Source of the DNA: Candidatus Melainabacteria bacterium
GTDB lineage: Bacteria > Cyanobacteriota > Vampirovibrionia > Obscuribacterales > Obscuribacteraceae
Length of the DNA: 64,000 bases
Direction: 5' to 3'
NCBI GenBank assembly: GCA_003963305.1
Contig: RXJR01000018.1
Span: forward strand, 157,190-221,189
The position numbers were made by a program, and so were the translations under genes. The number at the start of each line of letters is the position of its first letter. The stretch's first letter is position 1. Below the pieces are notes generated by a model, which was not told the origin of the DNA, ran no database searches, and saw nothing but the letters and a program-made list of their open reading frames with translations. Shown piece after piece: positions 16,731 through 25,736 of this stretch.

Positions 16731-18245
16731 TTATTCAGTCGGTTCGTTTGTCATCGGAATCGTGAACCAGAATTGGCAGCCGTGACCGGGTTCACTATCT
16801 ACTCCGATTTTGCCGCCATGAGCTTCGACTATTAGCTTTGCCAACGCCAATCCCAGTCCTGTTCCGCCCGCTTTTTTTCCATCTTCAGTCTGTTTAAACT
16901 TTTGGAATAGCCTGGAGGCATCTTCTTTGCTTAAGCCTCGTCCCTGATCGATGACTGCAACGCGCACGCACGTTGGATTTTGTTCAGCGGTAACTGTAAC
17001 ATCCGAGTTGGTCGGAGCAAATTTGATTGCGTTTGACACAAGGTTGGTTAGAACCTGGAGAATGCGGTTTCGATCAACCGCAATGTAACAGCGTTCTGCT
17101 TCGTTGAGCAGGCGTACTGATTTTGATTGTGCAATCGGCTGCAATATATTTATTGTCGCGTCAATCAATTCACGAACACTCTCAGGTTCGGGAGTCAGCA
17201 CCAGGTGTCCGGTTTCAAGACTCTCGAGAAGGAGTAGATCGTTGATTAGAGTAACTAGTGTACCTAAGTTAGAGCGGATGCGATTGATTTGCCTTTCTTG
17301 TTTCTCATTCAAAGAGCCTGGATTGGCTGCGCCGATAGTTTCCAGTGAAATCAGACAGGAACTGAGAGGACTTTTTAAATCGTGAGCCATCATTTGTGTC
17401 AGGGCGCGTCGGTATTCCGCCGCTTCTGCAAGTTGGACGGATGCGGCATGGATAGCTGTGTCCAGTTCGCTCAATTCGTCGTTGCCTCCGACATGAGCAG
17501 TTAGCGGCAGATGTTTGGGCAAGAGTTGCGCGTTCGCGACGAGCATCTTGAGTCTGCCTTTTATGTCTTTGACCAGCAGTAAGACGAGAATGAGCGCCAG
17601 AATGAGATTGCAACCCAGCCCTGCAGCAACTAGATTGCGCACGTTTCGATCTGCTTCCTCCGCTTCCACATTCAGACTTTGCAGTCGGGACTCATTCTCT
17701 TTCACTATATCAACCAGAATGCGGTTCTTTTTTCCGATCTGTTTAATAAGTTGGCGAAGCCTTTTGACACGGGGCATGAGGTCTTCGTTCGATTGTGCTG
17801 ACTTGTCAATTGAGGAGAGCACCTGCGAGTCCTGGTCGAGCGTGCCCAGCAACTGGTTCAGCAGCGGCTCGATCTGGTTGCCTTCTCGAGCCGTCAACTG
17901 TTTAAGCTTGTCGAATTCCACCTCGATTTCAGCGTTCAATAGGGAGGTCTTCGTCTTGTGCAGTTCATCGCCGCTCGAGGCATATGAAACGAGTTCTCCA
18001 AATGATCCTGTAAGAAGTACGGTGATGCGATTGAGATGACTGAGTATCTCCGCCTGGGTCTGTTCTTGTTGCAACAGTCCATGACTGTGAGCCAGCGCGG
18101 AAGACAGCAGAAAAATCCATACAGCGTTTACGAAGAGCGGAATGAGCGCCAGCGCAAGCCCTTTATGAATGATGCGCAGTCTGAACAGTGGGTGTTTGCT
18201 CAGGTGTTCTATTTCGATAACTGGAAGGCTCTTTGAAGTTGGCAT
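16731..18245 (-). CDS. Membrane sensor histidine kinase
   Basis: A 504-residue kinase. Membrane helices lie at about 29-51 and 206-226, with a roughly 150-residue outside helical sensor between them, then a HAMP-like linker. The HisKA domain has MMAHDLKSPLSS with His288. The ATPase domain has NLVSNAIKFAP (N box), DQGRGLS (G1), LFQKFKQ and GGTGLGLALAKLIVEAHGG (G2). The ATG overlaps the lipid-kinase stop in a TGATG junction, so it is coupled to that gene. Its input helix (ALALIPLFVNAVWIFLL) resembles those of the four kinases at 50.8-58.1 kb, which suggests a lineage-specific family. The likely partner is the convergent regulator at 15887. Confidence 0.92.
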   Translation of the reverse strand: MPTSKSLPVIEIEHLSKHPLFRLRIIHKGLALALIPLFVNAVWIFLLSSALAHSHGLLQQEQTQAEILSHLNRITVLLTGSFGELVSYASSGDELHKTKTSLLNAEIEVEFDKLKQLTAREGNQIEPLLNQLLGTLDQDSQVLSSIDKSAQSNEDLMPRVKRLRQLIKQIGKKNRILVDIVKENESRLQSLNVEAEEADRNVRNLVAAGLGCNLILALILVLLLVKDIKGRLKMLVANAQLLPKHLPLTAHVGGNDELSELDTAIHAASVQLAEAAEYRRALTQMMAHDLKSPLSSCLISLETIGAANPGSLNEKQERQINRIRSNLGTLVTLINDLLLLESLETGHLVLTPEPESVRELIDATINILQPIAQSKSVRLLNEAERCYIAVDRNRILQVLTNLVSNAIKFAPTNSDVTVTAEQNPTCVRVAVIDQGRGLSKEDASRLFQKFKQTEDGKKAGGTGLGLALAKLIVEAHGGKIGVDSEPGHGCQFWFTIPMTNEPTE

Positions 18246-19450
18246 CAGAGCGTTGTTTCATCTGCTCCCGATTCTGCTGCTTCTGCCCTGTCGCTCGAAA
18301 TCGTTTTCGCTTTCCGCTCAACCTCAAGCCTTTCCGCTTCGGCGTCTGCTTCTGCTTCAAGCTTTTCCGCTTCCGCTTTTGCCTCAAGCCGCTCCGCTTC
18401 CGCCTCAAGCCGCTCCGCTTCCGCCTCACCGCTGCTTCTCAGTCTTGTGGCAAACTGTCGCGGTACCAGCACGTTCACCGCATGCGGTACTACTTTGATG
18501 TGCATCGGGGTTTCACCGAACGCATCGCCGTCAATCATAGCTATGACTTGTTGAGCGACTGGTGGACGGGTCTCATTGTTGCCGGAGAAAAAGCTGCGAA
18601 TGCGATGCCCTATATGTTGGAAACGCGAGAGTTTCGCTCTAGATGGCACGACTTCCACTGTGAGCGACCTTACTTTGCGAATGTAGTAGGGTGCCTCTCC
18701 TCCGACGAATCCACCTGCAAAACGGAATCCCATGTGTAAGTAATCCCCGAATTCACTGGGATTGAGAATGCACAGGTCTAGTAGTCCATCATTCAATTCT
18801 GCGGTTTCGGACAGTGTTCCCAGTCCGAGGTCCGCAATGTTGCTCACGAACAATCCTGACGCTGCTACCTGGAATGTTTCGTTCTCCTCGTCGAGCGTCA
18901 CCTTGAACATCACAGGCGGCATGGCAAAGTTCTGAATGACTGAGCTTGCATAAGCCAGCATCTTCCAGTTCACTTTGTCCTTTTGCTCGGGCATCAAAAT
19001 AGCGTCTGAGAGTGGTCCAGCACCCGCGCAGATGCAAAAATACTGACCGTTCATGATGCCGAGGTCCATTCTCATCGTAACGCCATCCAGAATGATGCTG
19101 AGCGCTTCATCGAGTGGGTCGCTGAGAATGTTCTCCTCGTAAATCATCAGATTTCGAGCTAACTGGTTCCCTGTTCCCAGTGGAATAATGCCCACCGGAA
19201 TGTCGCTTTTGGCTTCTGCAACGGCGCCAAGTGCGTAACGCAGTGTGCCGTCTCCCCCTGCGGCGACCAGCAAGTCAATTGGTTTTCCGATGGCATGCAG
19301 AATATCGGACGGATTCATGTCGGGCACCGTTGGCAGTACCGTCACGGTGTACCGAGAGGCGAGCCTGTGTACGACCGGTCCCAGCCACAGGTCAGCGCCG
19401 CTCGCTGAACCGGCGGTGGGATTGTAAACAACTAGTGCATGTCTTGACAT
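18245..19450 (-). CDS. Diacylglycerol/lipid kinase (YegS/DgkB type) with charged repeat tail
   Basis: Phosphorylates a lipid such as diacylglycerol or a related lipid at the inner membrane. Family motifs: VVYNPTAGSASG at the N-terminus, AAGGDGTLRYALG and GIIPLGTGNQLARNL. About 55 C-terminal residues (18260-18430) are a low-complexity coiled coil of EAEAERLEA and AKAEAEKLEA units, made from a degenerate DNA repeat and unusual for the family. I chose the ATG at 19450 because MSRHALVVYNP matches the family start; an upstream in-frame TTG at 19543 would add 31 residues with no homology. It overlaps the kinase gene downstream by one base (TGATG). Confidence 0.85.
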   Translation of the reverse strand: MSRHALVVYNPTAGSASGADLWLGPVVHRLASRYTVTVLPTVPDMNPSDILHAIGKPIDLLVAAGGDGTLRYALGAVAEAKSDIPVGIIPLGTGNQLARNLMIYEENILSDPLDEALSIILDGVTMRMDLGIMNGQYFCICAGAGPLSDAILMPEQKDKVNWKMLAYASSVIQNFAMPPVMFKVTLDEENETFQVAASGLFVSNIADLGLGTLSETAELNDGLLDLCILNPSEFGDYLHMGFRFAGGFVGGEAPYYIRKVRSLTVEVVPSRAKLSRFQHIGHRIRSFFSGNNETRPPVAQQVIAMIDGDAFGETPMHIKVVPHAVNVLVPRQFATRLRSSGEAEAERLEAEAERLEAKAEAEKLEAEADAEAERLEVERKAKTISSDRAEAAESGADETTL

Positions 19451-19757
19451 CTCTTGCTGGGCTTTGGTTTCGGGGTTGTGGGGAGTGTGTGAATTTTGAC
19501 CAGATTTTACCGTTAGAACAATATTGCTTGAGCAGGAAGTCAATAGGCGGTAGAATCTTCGCCGTGTTTAAGGACCCCCAGCTAATAAGAGCTAGAAGGT
19601 AGAAGCACGGCTGATATACGCAAATAAGCGGTCATTTATATCGGCTCTTCAAGGAGACACTTGGTTGACAATTAAACTGATTTCAGTATTGTATTCGACA
19701 CCACACCTATTCAAGAAAAGTATCAGTCACTTTTCTCGTCAGAAAGGACGAATTCCA

Positions 19758-20375
19758 GTGAAACTTATCCCCCAGGCGGCGAGAAGAGCGCTTCTCGGCC
19801 GACTTCTCTGTGCCACGCTGTTAGTTCAACCGTTGGCAGTGTCCGCTCCTGTGTTCGCTAAATCTGTGGATTCAGGTGCGCAGAAGGTTACAGAAGAAGT
19901 GATCAACGGTAAGACATTCTGCGTCATCAAAGAATCTATCAAGGCGAAACCCGAGGCGGTCTGGCAAATTCTGACCGACTACAACAATGCCTCAAGAGTG
20001 TTTCCGCAGTTGAAGAAGTGCCACGTGGTCGCTGATCACGGGACTACAAAGGTTTTGAAGCACACGGTCGCCCCAAGTGGAATGCCTGGAACTTATGAGT
20101 ACATAATTGAACTGAAGGAAATTGCACCGAGAGCCCTGGAGTGGCATCGCATGAGCGGCGCCTTCAAGGAAGTGGATGGTTTCTGGAAACTCGAACCCCT
20201 GGAAGGTGGCCACAGCACTCTCGTGACCTATTCTGCCTACGTCAATGGCGGGTTCTTTTTGCCTCAGCCCTTGGTTCGCCGGCAGTGCAAGGTCGACATG
20301 CCTCAAATCATGTCTACGTTGCGGAATGAGGCTGAGTCGATTCAGATCGCCAATCGCCCCACTCACGTGCAGTAG
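19758..20375 (+). CDS. Exported SRPBCC/START-like protein
   Basis: About 205 residues. The GTG at 19758 has an AAAGGA site and yields a clean signal peptide (RALLGRLLCATLLVQPLAVS, cleavage after VFA). A longer TTG start at 19665 would bury this signal. The rest is a START/polyketide-cyclase fold: IKAKPEAVWQILTDYNNASRVFP, then YEYIIELKEI, WHRMSGAFKEVDGFWKLEPL and TLVTYSAYVNGGFFLP. Such proteins bind hydrophobic ligands, and this form is common in cyanobacteria. The ligand is unknown. An intrinsic terminator follows. Confidence 0.78.
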   Translation: MKLIPQAARRALLGRLLCATLLVQPLAVSAPVFAKSVDSGAQKVTEEVINGKTFCVIKESIKAKPEAVWQILTDYNNASRVFPQLKKCHVVADHGTTKVLKHTVAPSGMPGTYEYIIELKEIAPRALEWHRMSGAFKEVDGFWKLEPLEGGHSTLVTYSAYVNGGFFLPQPLVRRQCKVDMPQIMSTLRNEAESIQIANRPTHVQ

Positions 20376-20444
20376 CCCTGATAAGGTCGCGACCGCGTTC
20401 GGCTCGGCTTGACGCGCACAGCCCGACCAATGTGTTCTCAATTT

Positions 20445-20483
20445 GAAAGCCGGTTTTCCTCTGGAGACCGGCTTTCTTCTTCA
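20445..20483 (+). terminator. Intrinsic terminator
   Basis: A 10-base stem GAAAGCCGGT (20445-20454) with ACCGGCTTTC (20467-20476), then a pyrimidine-rich tail TTCTTC. It ends the SRPBCC transcript. Confidence 0.8.
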
Positions 20484-20627
20484 GAGAAAAGCTTTTGGGG
20501 ACGATGTTCATTAGTTACTGACACGACGATGACTCTCGTCAAGAGGCGCTCAATGTGGCTTTTAGTGAAGGATTGATTCGGCTGAGCGCAATCTCCACTT
20601 GCGTTTGCTAGAATGTCTGGCTATTGA

Positions 20628-20711
20628 GGAGAGGTACCGAAGCGGTCATAACGGCGCCGCCTCGAAAGCGGATGGGTGCAAGCCACGCGGGTTCGAATCC
20701 CGCCCTCTCCG
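20628..20711 (+). tRNA. tRNA-Ser (anticodon CGA)
   Basis: Acceptor arms GGAGAGG (20628-20634) and CCTCTCC (20704-20710) pair fully, with discriminator G at 20711. The anticodon loop reads CTCGAAA, giving CGA, which decodes UCG. A long variable arm (TGGGTGCAAGCCA region) marks a class II tRNA. The T arm is GCGGGTTCGAATCCCGC. The 3' CCA is not encoded; GAGC follows. The outermost anticodon-stem pair is a mismatch (G-A). Confidence 0.95.
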
Positions 20712-20876
20712 AGCTTTATTTCTTGAAACTTCACAGGCAGGCTAGAACAGTTGGTTTAGCTGCTGGTCTCCCACTTGAACAGCTGCTCTAGCAATAGCAA
20801 AGATGAAAAACTGATAAAATTCGGCTTTTGCCGCTAGTGAATCGCCGCTTGCTAAATTTACTGGCGATCTGAGTGA

Positions 20877-23222
20877 TCAGTCGCTGTAGTGCGTTTCAAA
20901 AGTTCCGCCTGGATGGCTTTTGTAATAACTGCGTATTCCGTGCAGCGAGATGTTGTAGCAATGGCTGGCATCAACTGTCTTCAGCCCGGGTAAGGCAGCC
21001 AGATATTCTATGCCTCGGTCGCTTACGAGTGTGCCGCTCATATACAGACTTTGCAGATTCTTCAATCGGCTCAGATATTTCATGCCTGCGTCTCCAATGT
21101 TTGTCGATTCAATCCACAAGCTGGAGAGGTTTTGAAGATTCTGGATGCGAGCCGGAGTTTGATCGGTTATGTCAGTTTTATTGAGGCACAGACCTGTAAG
21201 CTGGGGCATTTTTGCGATGTAAGGTGCCGCCCCATCGCCGATGAGCGGACAGTCTTCCAAATAAAGCCTGGTCAGCGACTTGATGCCTGTGAGGTAATTC
21301 AAGTCATCGTTTTTCAAATTTGGAATGTGATAAAGCTCAATTACTTGAAGATTCTTGAAACCTGCCAGTGCTTGCAAGTCATCGTTCGATAATTTCATTC
21401 GACTGATGCGCAGCTCCGTGATTGATTTACAGTCCTTGAGGGCTCTGATACCACCGGCAGTAGCATTTGTGTCCCAGAGATCCAGGCGGTAAAGTCTCAA
21501 TTTGGATATAGAATTCAGTCCTTCATTCGACACCCTGGTTCCGCTTAGCGACAAAGCAGTCAGATTTTTGCAATTCCCTAAGTGACCTAATCCCCTGTCG
21601 GTGATGTTTGCATTGCGAACCATCAATGTGGAGAGAGATTTGAGCTGGCTGAGCGCGGTCAAGGCATCATCATCCGTTCTGGTATCATCCAGATTCAGTT
21701 CACGAAGGTTTTGCAATGTATTCAATTTTGCAATAGCAGCCGGGCTGAGATGCGTTCCTTCCAGAACCAGGGCTGACAATGAATTTAGCTTCCTGAGCGG
21801 TTCTATGGCGCTGTCAGAGATGCTGGTATGGGATAAATCAAGTCGCTCGAGGTTCGGCAAATACGTCAGCGCGAGTAATGCTCCATCCGTGACTTTCGAC
21901 TCACTCAAATTAAGTGAGTGACATTCGGGTCCCAACCCTTTCAAATTTTCATAGCTTGGGTCGTCCTTTATGTTTGCAGCGGTCGGCTTTGCAATCGGCG
22001 CGACGGGCTGCATCTTTCTCTCGTTGCGGGGCGGTGCTTTAGCAATTTCACTTTCAGCTTCGGTTTTGAGTTTGTCTGCTGCCTGGAGAGTGTTCTCTGC
22101 CTTGATCAATGCGATCAGCCCGGCAGTTGTGAGAAGGACTCCGATCGTAGCTAAAATGGTGGATTTGCTGACAGAGAATTTGTTCTGTTGAGCCGACTTT
22201 GGTGTCGGCAGTGTTCGCTGCAGTGACCCAGCCTGAATCGCTTCAAGTCGTTCTTTCACTTCTGAGATTGTTTGGATGCGATCATTTGCCTGCGTTGCCA
22301 AAAGGCTTGCGACGAGCTCTTCGAACGCTTCCGGGAAATTTATGTCTGGTCTGACTACATGAAGTGGATCTGCTTCCTCATGTAAGTGTTTAAAAATGGT
22401 CTCGATCATCGTGTCGCCACGATGTGGCGGAACTCCTGCCACCGCCTCATATAAAATGCATCCAAGTGAGTAGATGTCTGATCTTTGATCCAGTCTCTTT
22501 CCCATGCACTGCTCAGGGCTCATATAGAGCGGGCTACCCATAACTTCCCCAGACTGGGTCAGTTGCTGGGCTACGCCACCAGCCTCGGTGTCAATAACCT
22601 TGGCGATGCCGAAGTCTACGAGGAAGACATCGTACCCATCTTCTTTGGACCTCAGCATTATGTTGCTTGGTTTCAGGTCGCGATGCAGCAAATTATGCTG
22701 ATGTGCGTGTTCAAGTGCGGACGAGACTGCTATGAAAATGTCCATGGCTTCAGGCAAAGGCAGTGCGCCGCGTTCTTTGATCACCTCGGCAAGAGTTTTG
22801 CCGTCGATGAAATCCATCACCATATACGGCTGCCCAAGTCTGGAAATACCGAAGTCGTGCACTGCGATAACATTCGGATGTTTCAAACTGCTCGCGGCTT
22901 TTGCTTCTTGTTGGAACCGCATGATTGAAAGTTCGCTCAACAGATGAGAGTGCAGCATTTTTATTGCGACTGGTTTGTCCAGCAGAAGCTGCTTCGCTTT
23001 ATAAATCACGCTCATGCCGCCTGAGCCAATCGTTCCCAAAAATTCGTAGTTCGATGAAAGGACGTCCTCCAGCTGCTTTTGGGCATCCTGGGGGGTGCCG
23101 TCCTGTGGGCATATGGTGGCTGTCACCGGCACAGACAGGTTGCAGGTTGGACAGGTCCATGTTGCAAGTGACCTGATAGATTCGGACACCGATGATTCAA
23201 TAGTGGAATCTTGTTCGTTCAA
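20877..23222 (-). CDS. Ser/Thr protein kinase with N-terminal zinc ribbon, one membrane helix and C-terminal leucine-rich repeats
   Basis: A 781-residue membrane kinase. A short zinc ribbon (CPTC near 24-27 and CPQDG near 38) precedes a PknB-like kinase domain at about 58-330. GSGGMSVIYKA is the P-loop, Lys88 the ATP lysine (VAIK), HRDLKPSN (180-187) the catalytic loop and DFG (203-205) the metal site, followed by GSPLYMSPEQ. A membrane helix lies at about 354-374. The outside part (430-780) is a string of about 13 leucine-rich repeats of the type NLxxLxLxxTxITDxGLxxL. The start is TTG with AGGGTG upstream. LRR sensors on bacterial kinases are mostly seen in Planctomycetes-like large genomes; the target is unknown. 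Confidence 0.92.
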   Translation of the reverse strand: MNEQDSTIESSVSESIRSLATWTCPTCNLSVPVTATICPQDGTPQDAQKQLEDVLSSNYEFLGTIGSGGMSVIYKAKQLLLDKPVAIKMLHSHLLSELSIMRFQQEAKAASSLKHPNVIAVHDFGISRLGQPYMVMDFIDGKTLAEVIKERGALPLPEAMDIFIAVSSALEHAHQHNLLHRDLKPSNIMLRSKEDGYDVFLVDFGIAKVIDTEAGGVAQQLTQSGEVMGSPLYMSPEQCMGKRLDQRSDIYSLGCILYEAVAGVPPHRGDTMIETIFKHLHEEADPLHVVRPDINFPEAFEELVASLLATQANDRIQTISEVKERLEAIQAGSLQRTLPTPKSAQQNKFSVSKSTILATIGVLLTTAGLIALIKAENTLQAADKLKTEAESEIAKAPPRNERKMQPVAPIAKPTAANIKDDPSYENLKGLGPECHSLNLSESKVTDGALLALTYLPNLERLDLSHTSISDSAIEPLRKLNSLSALVLEGTHLSPAAIAKLNTLQNLRELNLDDTRTDDDALTALSQLKSLSTLMVRNANITDRGLGHLGNCKNLTALSLSGTRVSNEGLNSISKLRLYRLDLWDTNATAGGIRALKDCKSITELRISRMKLSNDDLQALAGFKNLQVIELYHIPNLKNDDLNYLTGIKSLTRLYLEDCPLIGDGAAPYIAKMPQLTGLCLNKTDITDQTPARIQNLQNLSSLWIESTNIGDAGMKYLSRLKNLQSLYMSGTLVSDRGIEYLAALPGLKTVDASHCYNISLHGIRSYYKSHPGGTFETHYSD

Positions 23223-23260
23223 ATCGGCACCCTGAATTATTTGGTGATGCGCCTGGGTAA

Positions 23261-23722
23261 CTACAGACCTAGCTGAGAAAGCGACGGGTGATCGTCTGGG
23301 CGCCGTCCCAGAGTCCAGTGAAACTTGCGATCTGATTCGAGAATAGGTAAATCATTGATGCTGGCGTGCCTTGCGATCATCAGTCCTTCTTTGTCGAATT
23401 CCCAATTCTCGTTGCCGTAAGAGCGGAACCAATTGCCTGCATCATTATGCCATTCATAAGCGAAGCGCACGGCGATGCGGTTTTCTGTGTAGGCCCATAA
23501 TTCCTTAATCAGGCGATAGTCCAGCTCCGCAGCCCATTTCCGGGTAAGAAAAGCGATGATCTCGTCTCTGCCATTGATGAATTCGGAACGGTTTCGCCAT
23601 TTCGAGTCGATCGAATAACCTTTGCTGACCCGTTCCGGTGTACGTGAATTCCAGTTGTCCTCTGCCAGGCGCACTTTAAGTACCGCGGATTCTTCGGTGA
23701 ACGCAGGCACGGGTGGGTTCAT
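23261..23722 (-). CDS. NTF2-like DUF1348 family protein
   Basis: A 153-residue single-domain protein of the nuclear transport factor 2-like DUF1348 family. Family stretches are visible: [56 protein letters not shown] and [14 protein letters not shown], ending with [15 protein letters not shown]. The family is widespread and small, and its catalytic role is not established. The ATG at 23722 has AGAGGAA upstream. It stands between the LRR kinase and a divergent small gene. Confidence 0.88.
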   Translation of the reverse strand: MNPPVPAFTEESAVLKVRLAEDNWNSRTPERVSKGYSIDSKWRNRSEFINGRDEIIAFLTRKWAAELDYRLIKELWAYTENRIAVRFAYEWHNDAGNWFRSYGNENWEFDKEGLMIARHASINDLPILESDRKFHWTLGRRPDDHPSLSQLGL

Positions 23723-23846
23723 TTCGGCATTCCTCTGGTGGTCCAGTGCGCCTTCCGGTGTTTAGAAAAGCTCGTATTGTTGTGCCCAGATTTTGCCAAA
23801 ATTGAAACGCATAATGACTTCGTTAGCTGAAACGAGGGACTGAGAA

Positions 23847-24314
23847 ATGAGTAAGCAAGGCGCTGATCACGTTGAAAACCAAATTACTAAAGGTGACTCT
23901 CATCATGGCGCTCATACCCATAACCTCCAGCAAGAGGCTCAGTCGCTCCTTGGTAGTCTGACAAACAACGTTAAACACGCCGCTCAGGAAGTGCAGCATA
24001 TTGATTTCACAGATCCTTTCAAGAAAGCTGGGGCAGCTATTTCACACACCGCTGAAAAGACCTGGAGCGATCTCGACAAGGACAAAAATGGTCACTTCTT
24101 CAAGCATGACATTTGCGGTGATAGTCCAGTCTTGGCTGGTGTTGCGGGAACGGCAGTGGTCGGAACGGCGGTGGTTGGAGCGATGATTGCTGCACCAGAG
24201 GCATTAGCAGCAGCCGGTATAGGTGAAACTGCAGCTGCAATATCCGCTTACAGCGGCGTGTTTGCTGCGGGCGCCTTGAAGTTTGATTATGAGCGTCGTC
24301 ATCCTAATCAATAA
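23847..24314 (+). CDS. Hypothetical small protein with EF-hand-like loop and Ala/Gly hydrophobic segment
   Basis: 155 residues, not recognised. The N-terminal third is His/Gln-rich and helical. DLDKDKNGHFFKHD near residue 77 fits a calcium loop (DxDxNG with D at position 12). A 55-residue Ala/Gly/Val segment (VLAGVAGTAVVGTAVVGAMI and after) could span or insert in a membrane. The ATG has a GAGGGA site. It is convergent with a membrane-protein gene and a hairpin lies between them. Confidence 0.6.
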   Translation: MSKQGADHVENQITKGDSHHGAHTHNLQQEAQSLLGSLTNNVKHAAQEVQHIDFTDPFKKAGAAISHTAEKTWSDLDKDKNGHFFKHDICGDSPVLAGVAGTAVVGTAVVGAMIAAPEALAAAGIGETAAAISAYSGVFAAGALKFDYERRHPNQ

Positions 24315-24336
24315 ATTAAGCAGGTTTGGGGAAGTC

Positions 24337-24370
24337 GGATTCGTGGCACCGTAGGTGGTGCTGCGAATCC
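24337..24370. terminator. Hairpin between convergent genes
   Basis: GGATTCG (24337-24343) pairs with CGAATCC (24364-24370), with an inner CACC/GGTG pairing. No T-run follows, so its terminator role is uncertain. Confidence 0.4.
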
Positions 24371-24402
24371 TGCGTTATTGGCGCTTCTAGCTATTCGTCT
24401 GA

Positions 24403-25014
24403 TTATTCGTCTGATGTTTTAAAGAACAACTTCTTCAAGCTGCCCTTGCCCAGCTTGGCGTCCAAATCTCTGTAGACAAAGAGCACTATGAAAACAAAGA
24501 ATAACGATAATGAGTTAGCCACGACTCCCGCCAGTGGGAAGACGGCATTGGGATCCTCTTTCGCATGCACCAATTTGTCTTCTATTCTGTGTGCGGCCAT
24601 CGTTATTATCGTGAAGAGAACCGCCTTGTACACGCAAGCCCAGAACAGAGGTCTTTGTCTGAATTTGTTGACAATCGGCAACGCCTGCGCAAGAACGATA
24701 ACTTTTGAGAGCGCGAGTGCTGTGATCCAGGCAACCAGGTAGGCATTTTTGAATTCGTTTAGACCGTACTGCAACAAAACAAGGCATCTCATCGTTGCGA
24801 ATACTGATAGCCAGCAGCCCAGGTAAACGATAATCGCGAAAATTTCGCGCAGCTCGTGTTGAACTTTTTCTTTGATGGTCTTTTTCTGAGCACCTTCGGG
24901 ATCGCCTGAGGCTTTGGCGGCGGCACCCGAACCAGTGTCATTGCCCGTCAACTTTGCGGCTTGTTGAACAATTCGCTGGATTTCGGCGGTTTGTTCGTCT
25001 GTTTGCTCGTTCAT
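24403..25014 (-). CDS. Hypothetical inner-membrane protein, four helices
   Basis: 203 residues. The N-terminal 50 residues are polar (Gln/Thr/Ala/Gly). Four hydrophobic helices follow at about 60-80, 88-110, 124-145 and 163-183, and a basic C-terminus. No family is recognised. The ATG at 25014 has an AAGGTGA site. It is divergent from a TPR gene with 180 bases between them. Function unknown. Confidence 0.62.
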   Translation of the reverse strand: MNEQTDEQTAEIQRIVQQAAKLTGNDTGSGAAAKASGDPEGAQKKTIKEKVQHELREIFAIIVYLGCWLSVFATMRCLVLLQYGLNEFKNAYLVAWITALALSKVIVLAQALPIVNKFRQRPLFWACVYKAVLFTIITMAAHRIEDKLVHAKEDPNAVFPLAGVVANSLSLFFVFIVLFVYRDLDAKLGKGSLKKLFFKTSDE

Positions 25015-25196
25015 TGATCACCTTTCGAAGAATTTCCTGACAACTGAGTGTCCGTTACAACTCTGGTTGACAGTAGGCGCGTTGAATTCTAGCTGCGCAC
25101 GCTGTTATAGTACCCTACCGGCCCGGGCGCCACGTAGCTATGCAACGGGTGATTGCATAAAAGTATGATTCAGGTCTTTAGTTTTCTGGAGGAAAC

Positions 25197-25709
25197 ATGA
25201 TCTCGGCAGAAGAGCAGAAAGCAAATCAGATGATTATTGCCGGAGATCTTGCGGGCGCTAGACCCATTCTGGTGCAGTTGTGCGTAGATAATCCGGATAA
25301 CGCGACTTATCAGTATCGTGCAGCTTGCGTGCATGATGGACTTGGTCTGGAGAAGGAGGCGCTGCCTTATTACCAGGAAGCTTTTAAGCTGGGCGGGCTC
25401 TCTAATGAAGATCTTGAAGGCGCTTATGTTGGGCTCGGCAGCACGTACAGGGTGCTTGGATATTTTGCGAAATCGGCAGAAGTGCTTATCGAGGGAAGCA
25501 AGAGATTTCCCAATAGCCAGTGTATGAAAATTTTCGAAGCAATGACCTTGCATGAAAGTGGTCGTCACAATCTCGCCGTGGCGATGCTTTTGCATTGCGT
25601 CGCAGATAAACCCGGTGATGCGTCTGTGGCGCTATACAGGCGAGCGATACAGCAGTATGCGTCCGAGTACGGTCAAATCGACAAAGAATGCATCGGTCTG
25701 AAACCTTGA
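25197..25709 (+). CDS. Small TPR protein
   Basis: 170 residues, soluble, built of TPR-like helix pairs (ANQMIIAGDLAGARPIL, YQYRAACVHDGLGLEKEAL, AYVGLGSTYRVLGYFAKSA). The start is well supported by GGAGGAAAC directly before the ATG. It resembles short TPR proteins of unknown function in many bacteria. It is convergent with the methyltransferase pair. Confidence 0.72.
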   Translation: MISAEEQKANQMIIAGDLAGARPILVQLCVDNPDNATYQYRAACVHDGLGLEKEALPYYQEAFKLGGLSNEDLEGAYVGLGSTYRVLGYFAKSAEVLIEGSKRFPNSQCMKIFEAMTLHESGRHNLAVAMLLHCVADKPGDASVALYRRAIQQYASEYGQIDKECIGLKP

Positions 25710-25736
25710 ATCGTCGGCACTTTGCGTGCAATTCCG

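Larger units (their letters stand above)
20376..20876. other. Intergenic region with terminator and tRNA gene
   Basis: Holds the terminator at 20445-20483 and tRNA-Ser at 20628-20711. The rest (20712-20876) shows no further gene. Confidence 0.6.

Noticed and set aside
18169..18498. Plus-strand Leu/Pro-rich frame
   Set aside because: Complement of the Glu/Ala repeat tail of the lipid kinase.
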